64,000 nucleotides of DNA from Gulosibacter molinativorax (lineage in GTDB: Bacteria > Actinomycetota > Actinomycetes > Actinomycetales > Microbacteriaceae). Of the stretch, positions 46,030 to 54,681 are shown in pieces (positions within the stretch are counted from its first letter, which is position 1; each line of letters starts with the position of its first letter). The notes under the pieces are model-generated. The model did not search any database. It was not told where the DNA came from and was given only the letters and a program-made list of their open reading frames with translations. The position numbers and the translations under genes were made by a program. The DNA lies in assembly GCF_003010915.2 (NCBI RefSeq), contig NZ_CP028426.1, forward strand, positions 2,480,001 through 2,544,000, written 5' to 3'.

Positions 46030-46278
46030 GTCCCGGTGATCTTCTTCGCGCACGTCTGTGACGTACCACCGCCGACAGCGGACGCGGTGAGTCAAGGTGG
46101 CCGACTCGAATATGCGCGAATCGTTATCCCTCCGCGTTCGCCCCAGCGCACAGTCCCGGTAACTGGCTCGCGGGCTGTTCTCATTCATCCACCGGCTCCA
46201 TACCCTTAAAGAACCGCGATGACGCGTGGCCCAGGATGCAAGCACAGTCGCCTGCCGGGAGAATTCGAGGGCAGGATC

Positions 46279-47241
46279 ATGAAATCGTTTCTACGACCGC
46301 TCGCCTACGGCTTCGCTGTGCTTTTGCTCCTCAGTGGATGCGCGAGCGGCTCTGAGGCAGAGGTCACGACACCAACCTCAACCGGCTCGGCCTCGTCGGA
46401 TGCAGGCACCGCTGACACCTCCGGGTCTGGGAGCGACGACGGTCCAGGCTCTGGCGCGACGCGCGGGCCGACCCCTGGCCCGGAAACTTCGTCGGTCGCA
46501 AGCCTCACCGATTTCATCCGCAACACGGAATGGGTCTTTTCCGAGGACGGCTTGACCAGCAGCATTCTGGTCGACATCAACAATGGCGCAGGAACTGGTG
46601 CCGATGGTCAGGTGTACACCGTTGGCGTGCCGGTGATCGGGGATGCCAATGGCGACGACGTCCCGGACGTCGCGATACCGCTCAGAGAAGAGGCGCAAGG
46701 CAAGTTCCGCGAGCTCTGGTACGTCTGGCTCGGCGTCGATGCGGGAGGCAATGTCACGGCGGAACAGGTCCCATTCCCGATCGGGGTTACGAGCACGTGC
46801 GGCCACGTCGTGAATTCAGTCACGGCCACTAACGCTGGATTCACGGTGGATGAGAATCTCCGGTTGATCCACGACCTCGCGCGGGACTGCATCCACATCG
46901 GCAAGGGTCACCAAGTTCGCGAGATCGCAGTAACGCAACTTGATGGCACCTGGTTCCCGCTCCAGGTTGCCCCGAGCGCGGCATGGGGCGGGTTCTGCCC
47001 ACCGTCGCTTTGGGGCGACGCCGAGGCGATCACGAGCGGGACGACGCTCCTGTCGGCACCTGCCTCATCCGCTCCCGTATCGGTGCGCCCTGATGACCAG
47101 ATCGCACTATTCCCCGTCGCCCAGGGCACTGAGTTTGCCAGCATGGGATATGAGATCGTCGCGTACCGAGGAGACCAGACGGGCGAACTCGGAACGGCCG
47201 ACACAACCCCGCTGCTGAACTGCGCGTTTCTCGCGGACTAG
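46279..47241 (+). CDS. Lipoprotein of unknown function
   Basis: 320 residues. A signal peptide ends at LLLLSGC (lipobox), followed by a Ser/Thr/Gly/Asp-rich linker to about residue 75. The globular part has IGDANGDDVPDVAIPL, an FG-GAP or EF-hand-like calcium loop, and Cys residues that could pair. No family is recognised. ATG 46279 is preceded by GAGGGCAGG. It is divergent from serA. Confidence 0.7.
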   Translation: MKSFLRPLAYGFAVLLLLSGCASGSEAEVTTPTSTGSASSDAGTADTSGSGSDDGPGSGATRGPTPGPETSSVASLTDFIRNTEWVFSEDGLTSSILVDINNGAGTGADGQVYTVGVPVIGDANGDDVPDVAIPLREEAQGKFRELWYVWLGVDAGGNVTAEQVPFPIGVTSTCGHVVNSVTATNAGFTVDENLRLIHDLARDCIHIGKGHQVREIAVTQLDGTWFPLQVAPSAAWGGFCPPSLWGDAEAITSGTTLLSAPASSAPVSVRPDDQIALFPVAQGTEFASMGYEIVAYRGDQTGELGTADTTPLLNCAFLAD

Positions 47242-47369
47242 CCCTGGATGATCCAGCCGCCAATGCACAGCAATTCGCGACACCAGTCTCACGAGCTTCA
47301 GAAGCGGGTTGCAGCCGGTCGGGTGGTTGGTTTCCAAGAACGCCACGAACACCTCTCCAAGGAGCCACC

Positions 47370-48698
47370 ATGACCGTCTTCGCCAATGGACTCAAAGCAA
47401 TCGAACTCACCGACCGCGAGCGAACTGCGCTGGCTGACCTCGCACAGTTCCCCTTCTTCGACGCCCTTCTTGGTCGCCGTTCGCGACGTTTTCCGGTGGG
47501 CGGCCACATCCCCGCTGGCCCGCTTGCGTTCAAGAGCAATAAGGAGCCCAGATCCCTCACCGATCTCCAGCGCGCCTTGGTGCTTGCGACGATGAGTGGG
47601 CAGACTGGCTGGCACTTTGCAATTACGCATCACCCGGGCTATGCCCCACACCTTCCCAACTACAGCGGTTCGGCGATCGGCCGCACCTTTCCTTCCGCGG
47701 CGGGGTTCCACACCACCGACTTTTTCTTCACTGACGACTCCGGTATCTACTTCTTGTCAACGAGGGATGCGGTCCTCGACACCCAGCTCGGGTCCGAGGG
47801 ATTGCCCTGTAACGACGAACTCGAGCGGGCTCTCAACGCACTCCTTGCGCGAGTCGTCAGGGTAAGCGACGAGCGGCTTTACCTGCCGCGCGAGCAGCCC
47901 TACTTTGAGGGCCACAACACCTGGATCGCAAATTGGCCCGGGACGCTACTTGTCATTCCGGTTGCCGATCTTGCGCAGCAGACGCTCCTCAACATCGCCT
48001 TCTTTGGCCAGAACGGATACGCGCTCTACGACGACCTCAACGGACGAGAAATTCCCGGCCTTGAGCGGTTCGCGGGTCGCTTGGAACATGCGGCCGAGCC
48101 ACAACCGATCTCGTTCGTCGACCAGTATTCACTTGCCGAAGCGAGTGCCGAGCTGATGACCTCGAGCTATGCGGGTCACCTGGCGCTCGGCGCGATCGGG
48201 CTCGGAGGCTGGAGCGTCGACGGGCTCGACCGACTCTCCGTGCTGGGCGCATCGGGGAACCCCGACGTGCCCGGGCTTGGGTTCAGTTATGACGAGGATG
48301 CTCGATGGTCGATGCCGAATCCCACCGGTCTCGACGGCGTATTCGAATCATTCACCCGGCAGCATTACGGATCGATGCGAGCAGTGGTAGAGGCCCTGGT
48401 CGAGCGCAAGTTTGGGGCGGGCGGCCCGTTCAACTCGGGCACGCCCGGTGCGTGGCGCGACTCGCGAGGGATTCGTGGCTCTGCGGCACCATTCGACGAA
48501 GAAATGATCGACCTGCTGACCCTGCAGCTCGAGTACATCGACTCGTCGTTCGGGAAGTTCCCTGCGGCCGTGCCCTCGGTGTGGATAATGAACTACCTGC
48601 AGGCTCAGCACCTAGACACTGACTTCTACGACGCCCTGTTCACACCGGGCGCGTACCTGTCGACTCACGCCAATGAGCAAGCTCGGTGGGGAAGCTAG
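47370..48698 (+). CDS. Conserved-looking protein of unknown function, possibly nitroreductase-like
   Basis: 442 residues, cytosolic by appearance. The opening ALLGRRSRRFPVGGHIPAGPL and the following SLTDLQRALVLA recall the RRSxRxF and LTxxxL segments of nitroreductases, but the rest gives no clear match, so this is weak. Aromatic-rich motifs include TGWHFAITHHPGYAPHLPNY and NTWIANWPGTLLVIP. AAGGAG precedes the ATG. It lies alone with a 128-nt gap after the lipoprotein gene and could be co-transcribed with it. Confidence 0.6.
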   Translation: MTVFANGLKAIELTDRERTALADLAQFPFFDALLGRRSRRFPVGGHIPAGPLAFKSNKEPRSLTDLQRALVLATMSGQTGWHFAITHHPGYAPHLPNYSGSAIGRTFPSAAGFHTTDFFFTDDSGIYFLSTRDAVLDTQLGSEGLPCNDELERALNALLARVVRVSDERLYLPREQPYFEGHNTWIANWPGTLLVIPVADLAQQTLLNIAFFGQNGYALYDDLNGREIPGLERFAGRLEHAAEPQPISFVDQYSLAEASAELMTSSYAGHLALGAIGLGGWSVDGLDRLSVLGASGNPDVPGLGFSYDEDARWSMPNPTGLDGVFESFTRQHYGSMRAVVEALVERKFGAGGPFNSGTPGAWRDSRGIRGSAAPFDEEMIDLLTLQLEYIDSSFGKFPAAVPSVWIMNYLQAQHLDTDFYDALFTPGAYLSTHANEQARWGS

Positions 48699-48719
48699 CT
48701 CCTCCGAGCAGGGTTCGGA

Positions 48720-48842
48720 CTAGCCCTGTCGGCCCTTGAAGCGCGGGGTCTTTTTGTTGATCACGTAGACGCGGCCACGGCGGCGCACGACCTGCGCACC
48801 TGGCTGATTCTTGAGCGACTTGAGCGATGCACGAACTTTCAC
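48720..48842 (-). CDS. rpmJ: Zinc-independent ribosomal protein L36 (rpmJ paralogue)
   Basis: 40 residues: [39 protein letters not shown]. This is L36 type B without the four zinc-binding Cys/His of the standard protein. AGGAGGTTACC precedes the GTG start. Such C-minus copies replace the zinc protein in the ribosome under zinc starvation, freeing zinc. The Zur-type box just upstream agrees. Too short for ordinary ORF finding, but the match is clear. Confidence 0.93.
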   Translation of the reverse strand: MKVRASLKSLKNQPGAQVVRRRGRVYVINKKTPRFKGRQG

Positions 48843-48855
48843 GGTAACCTCCTAA

Positions 48856-48870
48856 TGATAACGATTATCG
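48856..48870. promoter_or_regulatory. Zur box between rpmJ and COG0523 genes
   Basis: On the minus strand CGATAATCGTTATCA: arms GATAA and TTATC around TCG, close to the bacterial Zur consensus TGATAATNATTATCA. It overlaps the promoter of rpmJ and is 40 bp before the divergent COG0523 remnant. Confidence 0.8.
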
Positions 48871-48909
48871 CTTACTAGATTACACCGAGAATTTTGGAGG
48901 CGTTCAGCC

Positions 48910-49772
48910 GTGAATAGCAGTGCAGTCGATCTCGTGGCCGTGGTCGGGTCGTGTGCCTGCGGGAGGTGCTGTGCGTCGTCGACGCGAGCCACCTCATCCA
49001 GGACTTGCTGCGCGACGACTACCGGCCCGTAGCGCCCATCCGCCGCAAACCGCAGGAGTACATGGCACGCGCCATGCTCACCGCGACGCAGATCGAGTAC
49101 GCCTCGACCGTGTGCTTCGTGAACTGGGAGTCGCTGTCGACCCCTGACTTGTCCACGATGATGGCGCTTGTCAGCCACCTCGCGCCGACCGCGCGCCTGC
49201 GCCTCTACGGCGTCGACACGGGGCAGGCCCTCGTCCAGATTTCGGATGCGCGTTATTCGCCTGAACAGGATCGACCTGGCTGGGTGCGGCTGCTGAATGG
49301 CGAGCTTGAGCCGCACATGACCGACGAGCGGGTGAGCGCATTCCATTACGAGCGCGTCGGCGCGTTCCATCCCGGTCGGTTGCAGGTGGTGTTGGATGAG
49401 CGGGTCGAGCGAGGCGAGTTCGGCCAGGTGCTGCGCTCGAGCGGCTTTTGCAGCTTCGCGACGCGACCGGAGCGGCTCGCCCGCTGGAGTCACGTGGGCG
49501 CAATGATTGACTTCGACCCGATCGTGTCGGATGTCGCAGCGCTGGATGCGCAGAACGTTTCGACCACACGCGACGGCACGGACGACCTGGATTTCTTCGC
49601 ATCCGGCCAGGACCTCGCGTTCTTCGGCCTCGACTTCGAGCACGAAGCGCTCGCTGCCGCGCTCGATACGGCGTTGCTCACGGATGCCGAGTTCACGGCC
49701 GGACCTAACGCGTGGCGGCAATTCCCCGACCCGTACCCCGAGTGGCACGTCGAGACCCACGAGCGCGAGTAG
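48910..49772 (+). pseudogene. COG0523/CobW-like zinc chaperone gene, apparently damaged in its N-terminal half
   Basis: A GTG at 48910 opens VNSSAVDLVAVVGSCACGR, the expected N-terminus of a zinc-regulated CobW-type protein, but this frame stops early. From 48951 the next frame reads LREVLCVVDASHLIQDLLRDDY and on to the CobW C-terminal domain with HYERVGAFHPGRLQVVL, VLRSSGFCSFATRPERLARWS. The two pieces join out of frame and the expected segment of some 60-80 residues between them is missing, so a deletion is likely. If the 48951 GTG is used, a 273-residue fragment could be made. The Zur box upstream is intact. Confidence 0.75.
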
Positions 49773-49786
49773 CACCGCCCCGCCAC

Positions 49787-49951
49787 CCTTGCTCGTAGCG
49801 CTAGCCCTTGTCCGTACACGGCGATGGGTAAGCGCTACCTGCAATGGGCGTCGGCGGGAACTCTGCACGCCTGAGGGCGGCGCACAACTGCCCTTGCTCA
49901 TAGCGCTAGCCCTTGCCCGTACTCGAGCACGGGCAAGGTCTAGCGGCAATG
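49787..49951. repeat. Two family 3 palindromic repeats
   Basis: Unit A (49787-49846) and unit B (49890-49951) share CCCTTGCTCRTAGCGCTAGC at the left and GGCAATGG or GCAATGGG at the right. Unit B also has a 10-bp stem CCTTGCCCGT/ACGGGCAAGG. They are related to 2421-2476. They lie between the convergent COG0523 remnant and hemH. Confidence 0.75.
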
Positions 49952-49994
49952 GCTGCGCGTGGTTACGGCTGCGCGGTGTTAGACATGCGCCGGG

Positions 49995-51245
49995 TTACGG
50001 CTGGAGGCCAGCGACAGCCGGCCGGAACCCGAGTCGCGCGTTCTCGCAGCATCCGGCGCGACACACGTCGTACCAGGGGCCGAGCTCGGTTCGTGCGGGT
50101 CGCTCGTCCTTCGGCGTGCCATTCACACGCTCGAGGATGAGGTCGACAAGCCCCGAGACATAGGCCGGGTGGACGCCCGGGGTGGGGGTGCGACGGAAGG
50201 CGAGGTTCGCATCCGCCGCCGAGGTCTTGGCCTCGTTGTCGAGATCCCACAGGACTTCCATGTGGTCGGACACGAAGCCGACCGGCACGACGACGACCGC
50301 GCGGCGACCCTTCGCAGGGAGCCCCTCGATGACGTCGTTGATGTCCGGCTCGAGCCAGGGCTGGCTCGGCGGGCCCGAACGCGACTGGAAAACGAGCTGC
50401 CAGTTGAGCTGCTCGAGCCCGTCGCCGCGCTCCTCGAGCTGAGCCAGCGCATCCTGCACCACGACCTCGCTCACCGCGAGGTGCTGCGCGAAGTACGCGC
50501 CGCCCTCACCGAACCCGCGGGATTCGGGGCCAGAGCGGTTCGCGTCATCGGTCGGCACGGAGTGGGTCGTGAAGAGCACCTCGACGTCGCTGCCGAGCTC
50601 GAGACTCGGGTCTTCGCGCTTGAGGTCGTCGAGTGCCTCGACGAGGCCGTCCACGAACGGACTGACGAAGCCGGGGTGGTCGAAGAACTGGCGGACCTTA
50701 TCGATCTGTACCTCGCCCTGGAGATCGAGGTCCTCGAGGAGGTCCGCGAAGTCCTCGCGGTACTGGCGGCAGGATGAATACGAGGAGTACGCGCTCGTCG
50801 AGAGCGCGATGATCTTCTTCGCGCCGTTTTCGTGCGCCTCGCGCACCGCGTCGTTCATGTACGGCAGCCAGTTGCGGTTACCCCAGTACACGGGCAGGTT
50901 CACGCCACGCTTTTCGAGCTCGGCTTCGAGGGCCGACTTGAGGGCAAGGTTCTGCTCGTTGATCGGGCTTTTCCCGCCGTTTTTGCGGTAGTGCACGGCG
51001 ACTTCTTCGAGCCGCTCATCCGGGATCCCGCGACCGCCCGTGACGTTCCGCAGGAACGGAATCACATCATCCTGGCCGTTCGGTCCGCCGAAGGACGCGA
51101 GCAGGATCGCGTCATAGTCCACGGCCTCCGAAACCCAAGGAGCGCCGTCGCAAGCCGCCGAGGTCGCGGCCGAAACAACCGCGCCGGGGGCGAGCGGAGC
51201 ATCCTTCGCGGGAGCTGGCTTGCGACCGATATTCTCGGCAGCCAC
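49995..51245 (-). CDS. hemH: Coproporphyrin III ferrochelatase CpfC (HemH)
   Basis: 416 residues. YDAILLASFGGPNGQDDV, HSVPTDDANRSG with the active-site His, and VVVVPVGFVSDHMEVLWDLD are ferrochelatase signatures. The C-terminal WYDVCRAGCCENARLG has Cys residues typical of the [2Fe-2S] cluster in actinobacterial enzymes. It inserts Fe2+ into coproporphyrin III. The GTG start overlaps the chdC stop (TAGTG), so the two are coupled. The first 40 residues are a low-complexity extension. Confidence 0.95.
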   Translation of the reverse strand: MAAENIGRKPAPAKDAPLAPGAVVSAATSAACDGAPWVSEAVDYDAILLASFGGPNGQDDVIPFLRNVTGGRGIPDERLEEVAVHYRKNGGKSPINEQNLALKSALEAELEKRGVNLPVYWGNRNWLPYMNDAVREAHENGAKKIIALSTSAYSSYSSCRQYREDFADLLEDLDLQGEVQIDKVRQFFDHPGFVSPFVDGLVEALDDLKREDPSLELGSDVEVLFTTHSVPTDDANRSGPESRGFGEGGAYFAQHLAVSEVVVQDALAQLEERGDGLEQLNWQLVFQSRSGPPSQPWLEPDINDVIEGLPAKGRRAVVVVPVGFVSDHMEVLWDLDNEAKTSAADANLAFRRTPTPGVHPAYVSGLVDLILERVNGTPKDERPARTELGPWYDVCRAGCCENARLGFRPAVAGLQP

Positions 51246-51970
51246 TAGTCGACCGGGACGTAGCGGAGGGCCACAGGCACCTCGGCTTCGGGGATGCGGC
51301 GGCCGGTGTAGAACGGCAGTTCTTCGCGCACGTGACGGCGGGCCTCGGTGTAGCGAAGGTCGCGCATCATGTCGAGGATGTTGATGAGGTCATCGTCCTC
51401 AAACGAGAGCATCCACTCGTAGTCGCTGATGCCAAAGGCGGCGATCGTGTTTGCCAGGACCGACTTGAATGCAGCGCCTCGCATGCCGTGGTCGCGCAGC
51501 ATGACCGAGCGCTCTTCCTCGGGAAGCAGGTACCACTCGAACGAGCGCACGAACGGGTAGATCGTGATCCACTTCTTCGGCTCGTGGCCGAGCATGTAGG
51601 CGGGCGCGTGGCGCGGGTTAAATTCGGCATCGGCGTGCACGCCGGTGACCTGCCAGACCAGCTCGAGCGACTCGAACAGCGTGGTCGAGCGGATGTTGCG
51701 GATCGCGGTCTGGATCGCCTCGACGTCTGCGCCGTGCGTCCAGACGAGGATGTCACCGTCGTGGCGGAAGCCGTTGAGGTCGTAGATGCCGCGGAGCGTC
51801 ACGCCCGAGGGTTCGAGCTTTGCGGTCACTGCCTCGAGCTGGGCAACTGCGGCGTCAAGATCTGCGGGCGCTGCTGTGCCGGGAAGGCGACGAAATACCG
51901 AATAATTTGCGTACTGCGCGAGCTGGCTGGGCGCCTGGGCCTCAGCAGCTTCTCCATGAGGATTCGACAT
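51245..51970 (-). CDS. chdC: Coproheme decarboxylase ChdC (HemQ)
   Basis: About 241 residues of the chlorite-dismutase-like family. YANYSVFRRLPG, LVWTHGADVEAIQTAIRNIRST, KKWITIYPFVRSFEWYLLPEEERSVMLRDHG (with the catalytic Tyr and proximal-loop region) and FEDDDLINILDMMRDLR are its markers. It converts coproheme to haem b, the last step of the Gram-positive pathway. ATG 51970 is 7 nt after a TAAGAT -10; the in-frame ATG 51979 lies in that hexamer. Forms an operon with hemH. Confidence 0.94.
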   Translation of the reverse strand: MSNPHGEAAEAQAPSQLAQYANYSVFRRLPGTAAPADLDAAVAQLEAVTAKLEPSGVTLRGIYDLNGFRHDGDILVWTHGADVEAIQTAIRNIRSTTLFESLELVWQVTGVHADAEFNPRHAPAYMLGHEPKKWITIYPFVRSFEWYLLPEEERSVMLRDHGMRGAAFKSVLANTIAAFGISDYEWMLSFEDDDLINILDMMRDLRYTEARRHVREELPFYTGRRIPEAEVPVALRYVPVD

Positions 51971-51977
51971 GCATTCC

Positions 51978-51983
51978 ATCTTA
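51978..51983 (-). promoter_or_regulatory. -10 element (TAAGAT) of leaderless chdC
   Basis: TAAGAT, 7 nt, then ATG 51970 on the minus strand. Confidence 0.6.
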
Positions 51984-52057
51984 GGACTGCCTCCGACACT
52001 TACCTGACTTCAACTATCGGGGAGGTGTGCGGGGGCAGTGTGCGGGAGGGGTGGTTG

Positions 52058-52112
52058 TGGTTGCGGCTGCGCGGTGAGGCTGCGGCTGCGGCTGCGGCTG
52101 CGCGGTGAGGAT
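52058..52112. repeat. GCGGCT hexamer tandem repeat
   Basis: GGCTGC repeated about four times (52078-52102), flanked by two copies of GCGCGGTGAGG. Low-complexity, between chdC and the damage promoters. Confidence 0.6.
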
Positions 52113-52204
52113 GCGGGTGTCGGTATGGATGCGGTTATGGCTAGGGCAACGGTTTTGGATGCACGGTGTTGCGCCTGTTCGCCGAAGGCCATCGGGCATC
52201 GGAA

Positions 52205-52227
52205 ATGTCGGAGGCTCCATTTACCTT
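52205..52227 (+). promoter_or_regulatory. Damage-type promoter copy 1 upstream of DUF222 HNH gene
   Basis: ATGTCGGAG, 8 nt, TACCTT: fits TTGTCRGTG-N8-TANNNT in spacing, the TGTCGG core and the -10. Confidence 0.65.
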
Positions 52228-52251
52228 GGTTTCGTTGGCCGAGGACAGGAA

Positions 52252-52274
52252 ATGTCGGAGGCTCGACATACCTT
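52252..52274 (+). promoter_or_regulatory. Damage-type promoter copy 2
   Basis: ATGTCGGAG, 8 nt (GCTCGACA), TACCTT. Confidence 0.65.
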
Positions 52275-52383
52275 GAAGTCATCGGCTCAGGTCGATGCAC
52301 TCGCTTTCGAGACACCGTCGGATGCTGTCGATTTCAAGTCACCGCGTCGCGCTATTTCAACCGAAACCGGCTCCAACACAAGA

Positions 52384-52406
52384 ATGTCGGAGGCTCAACA
52401 TAGATT
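52384..52406 (+). promoter_or_regulatory. Damage-type promoter copy 3
   Basis: ATGTCGGAG, 8 nt (GCTCAACA), TAGATT, followed by GAACTC as in copy 4. Confidence 0.65.
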
Positions 52407-52516
52407 GAACTCCATACCCGGAACCGTTCGACTCTGACCCGAGACATCCACATTCTGCCCCGCTCCAAGTCAGTCATTTCGATCCCCCGCAGCTGAGACC
52501 GCCTCCGCCCCAAGAA

Positions 52517-52539
52517 TGTCGGAGGCTCGACATAGATTG
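52517..52539 (+). promoter_or_regulatory. Damage-type promoter copy 4, closest to the DUF222 HNH gene
   Basis: ATGTCGGAG, 8 nt (GCTCGACA), TAGATT. A transcript starting near 52546 would have a leader of about 57 nt with GGAGGTGA before ATG 52603. The 633-bp gap from chdC to this gene holds these four elements and the GC hexamer repeat, no other gene. Confidence 0.7.
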
Positions 52540-52602
52540 AACTCGTCGGCCAACGCTGGTCGACCTAACGCCCGCGATTCGTTAGTTGGAGGTGACATCC
52601 TC

Positions 52603-54438
52603 ATGACCGCAATCGACTCTTCCGCTGCAGATGGCAGCACGCGTGACACCCTCGCTGCGATTGTCGGCGAGGCAGAGGCAGGCACCGGCGCTGACGCAGG
52701 TGCGGGCGAGATCCGGCCCACACCGATCGAGCTGCACCCCACGGTGCCAGCGACGGCACCACGGCCTCGGCGCCGTCGCTACTCCCGCGAGATCGCTCGT
52801 ATTCGCGGCGCTCGAGCCGGCGAGGGAAGCATCGGCGGGCAGGATGCAGCTCCGGCTGAAGCAGCGGACGCGGTGGTGGCGGCAGAGAATGCCGCAGCAG
52901 AAGATGCGGCCGCCGCTGCGAATGCGGCAGGCGCGGCAGATACGGCAGGCGCGGCGGGTGCGGCAGGCGCGGCAGGCGGGGCAGATACGGCAGGCGCGGC
53001 GGATGCGGCGCGGGCGCGGAAGCGCGAGAAGTCCCGGACCAGGGCTCCTGGTGGGAGCCGCGCCGGGAAGTCGCCTCGCGCCAACACCGGCCGCAAGACA
53101 GCGGCCGACGAGCTCGGCACACCCGAGCTGAAGGCAGCGCTGACGTCGTTCGGCGAGGCGTACTGCGCGCGAGGCGCGGGTGAGGCTGCGATGATCCGCG
53201 CGCTGGCCACGGCGCACGACATCGCGCAGCGCCGCGCGGAGGCAACCCTCGCGGAGTCGGGGCGAGGCGAGGCAGACAGCGACGAGCAGGTCTTCTCGTG
53301 GCACTTCACCTCGGTGCTGGGCGAATTCGCGTTCGCCACGCACGACTCGGATCAGTCACTGCGGGCCCGCGGCTACGACGCGTCGGTGCTCGTGGGCCGG
53401 TTCCCCGGCTGGGTCACGGCCATCGAGCGTGGCCAGGTCGACACGCGCCACTCCCGCGAGATGCTGAAACACTCGCGTCACCTCGGCGACAAGTACCTCG
53501 CCGAGTACGGGGCCGTGGTGCTCGAGTTCGCCGAGCGCCACACCCCCGGTGAGACCGGGACCTTCGCGGAGGAAGCCGCGAGCACCATCGCGGCGGAGGA
53601 ATTCGAAGCGGAGCACGCCCGGGCTCGGCGGAGGCGAAGCGTCACCGTCAGCCATGACGGGCTCGGCATGGCGGTGCTGAACGCCTACCTGCCGAGCGAG
53701 CTGGCCTCGCCGATCGCGCAGCTGATCGACAAGGGAGCGCGAGAGGTCATCGCGCTTGACAAGGAAGCGCAGGCCGAGCACCGCCAGGCCATGCGCGACG
53801 CGCGGGCCAGAGGTGCCGTGGAGCCGCCCGAGTTCGAGGCGGACACCCGCTCGATCAGTGAGATTCGAGCGGACGTCTTCGCCCAGACGCTGCTCTGCAG
53901 CACTCCGGGCGAGTCGCGGGTGAAGGCAGTGGTGAGCGTCACCGTTCCCGCACTTTCGCTCCTCGAGGGCCGGAAGAACGGGACGGCGCCAGCGCTGCTG
54001 GACGGGATACGCCCGATGGGGTTCGAGGAGGCCCGGCAGCTCGCCGGGGAGGCGACCTCGTTCCAGCGGGTTCTGACGGACCCCGCCACCGGGCACGTAT
54101 CGTGCGTCGACACGTACGAGCCGAGTAAGTCACTACGGCGGTTCCTTCAGGTCCGGGACCGCACCTGCGCGTTCCCGGGCTGCATCCGCCCGGCGGTGCA
54201 GTGCGACGCCGACCACACGCATCCATTCAGCGAGGGTGGCGAGACGCACGACGGAAACATGGCCCACCTGTGTCGAGGCCACCACGTGCAGAAGCACGAA
54301 AAGCCCTGGACGGTCACCAATCTCGGAGGCGGCGTCCTCCAGTGGGTAACTCCGCTCGGTCAGGTCGTAACCGCGGAGCCGCGCGGGTACGGCCCACGGT
54401 TTGTGCCGAAGGTCGAGGATGATCCGCCGCCGTTCTAG
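52603..54438 (+). CDS. DUF222 (13E12 family) HNH endonuclease
   Basis: 611 residues. The first 150 are low complexity: an acidic, Ala-rich stretch with GAA/TAG repeats and a basic Arg/Lys block. Residues about 170-480 form the helical DUF222 domain. The HNH motif (about 520-565) reads CAFPGCIRPAVQCDADHTHPF with GGETHDGNMAHLCRGHHVQKH, including the two Cys and the His-Asn-His residues, so nuclease activity is plausible. ATG 52603 follows GGAGGTGA; the in-frame ATG at 52518 lies inside promoter copy 4. In M. tuberculosis, 13E12 genes are among those induced by DNA damage. Confidence 0.9.
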   Translation: MTAIDSSAADGSTRDTLAAIVGEAEAGTGADAGAGEIRPTPIELHPTVPATAPRPRRRRYSREIARIRGARAGEGSIGGQDAAPAEAADAVVAAENAAAEDAAAAANAAGAADTAGAAGAAGAAGGADTAGAADAARARKREKSRTRAPGGSRAGKSPRANTGRKTAADELGTPELKAALTSFGEAYCARGAGEAAMIRALATAHDIAQRRAEATLAESGRGEADSDEQVFSWHFTSVLGEFAFATHDSDQSLRARGYDASVLVGRFPGWVTAIERGQVDTRHSREMLKHSRHLGDKYLAEYGAVVLEFAERHTPGETGTFAEEAASTIAAEEFEAEHARARRRRSVTVSHDGLGMAVLNAYLPSELASPIAQLIDKGAREVIALDKEAQAEHRQAMRDARARGAVEPPEFEADTRSISEIRADVFAQTLLCSTPGESRVKAVVSVTVPALSLLEGRKNGTAPALLDGIRPMGFEEARQLAGEATSFQRVLTDPATGHVSCVDTYEPSKSLRRFLQVRDRTCAFPGCIRPAVQCDADHTHPFSEGGETHDGNMAHLCRGHHVQKHEKPWTVTNLGGGVLQWVTPLGQVVTAEPRGYGPRFVPKVEDDPPPF

Positions 54439-54563
54439 CGGCCGCGCCAGTTTCGCCGGCGCGCGGCCGACACAGTAGGCGAGAGCGAGCATCCAGAGAC
54501 GGATTGCTCGCTACTCGTCGTTGGCAGGGCGGTAATGGAGCAACCCAGGCCAACGCTACAGGA

Positions 54564-54603
54564 ACACAGCCACACAGCCACACAGCCACACAGCCACACA
54601 GCC
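54564..54603 (+). repeat. Microsatellite: five copies of ACACAGCC
   Basis: Five perfect 8-bp units, ending about 78 bp before the GMC oxidoreductase start. Such tracts can change copy number by slippage. Confidence 0.9.
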
Positions 54604-54681
54604 AACTTATAGACACTGTCGATAACGTGCCTCGCGTGCCCACAAGTCCAGGCACCGATCACCTTCACCGAGGAGCGATTC

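Noticed and set aside
48852..49949. Long minus-strand frame opposite the COG0523 gene
   Set aside because: It mirrors the plus-strand CobW domain, lacks any recognisable motif, and runs through the family 3 repeats.
52516..52602. Upstream start of the DUF222 gene (MSEARHRLN)
   Set aside because: That ATG lies inside the fourth damage promoter; GGAGGTGA supports 52603.
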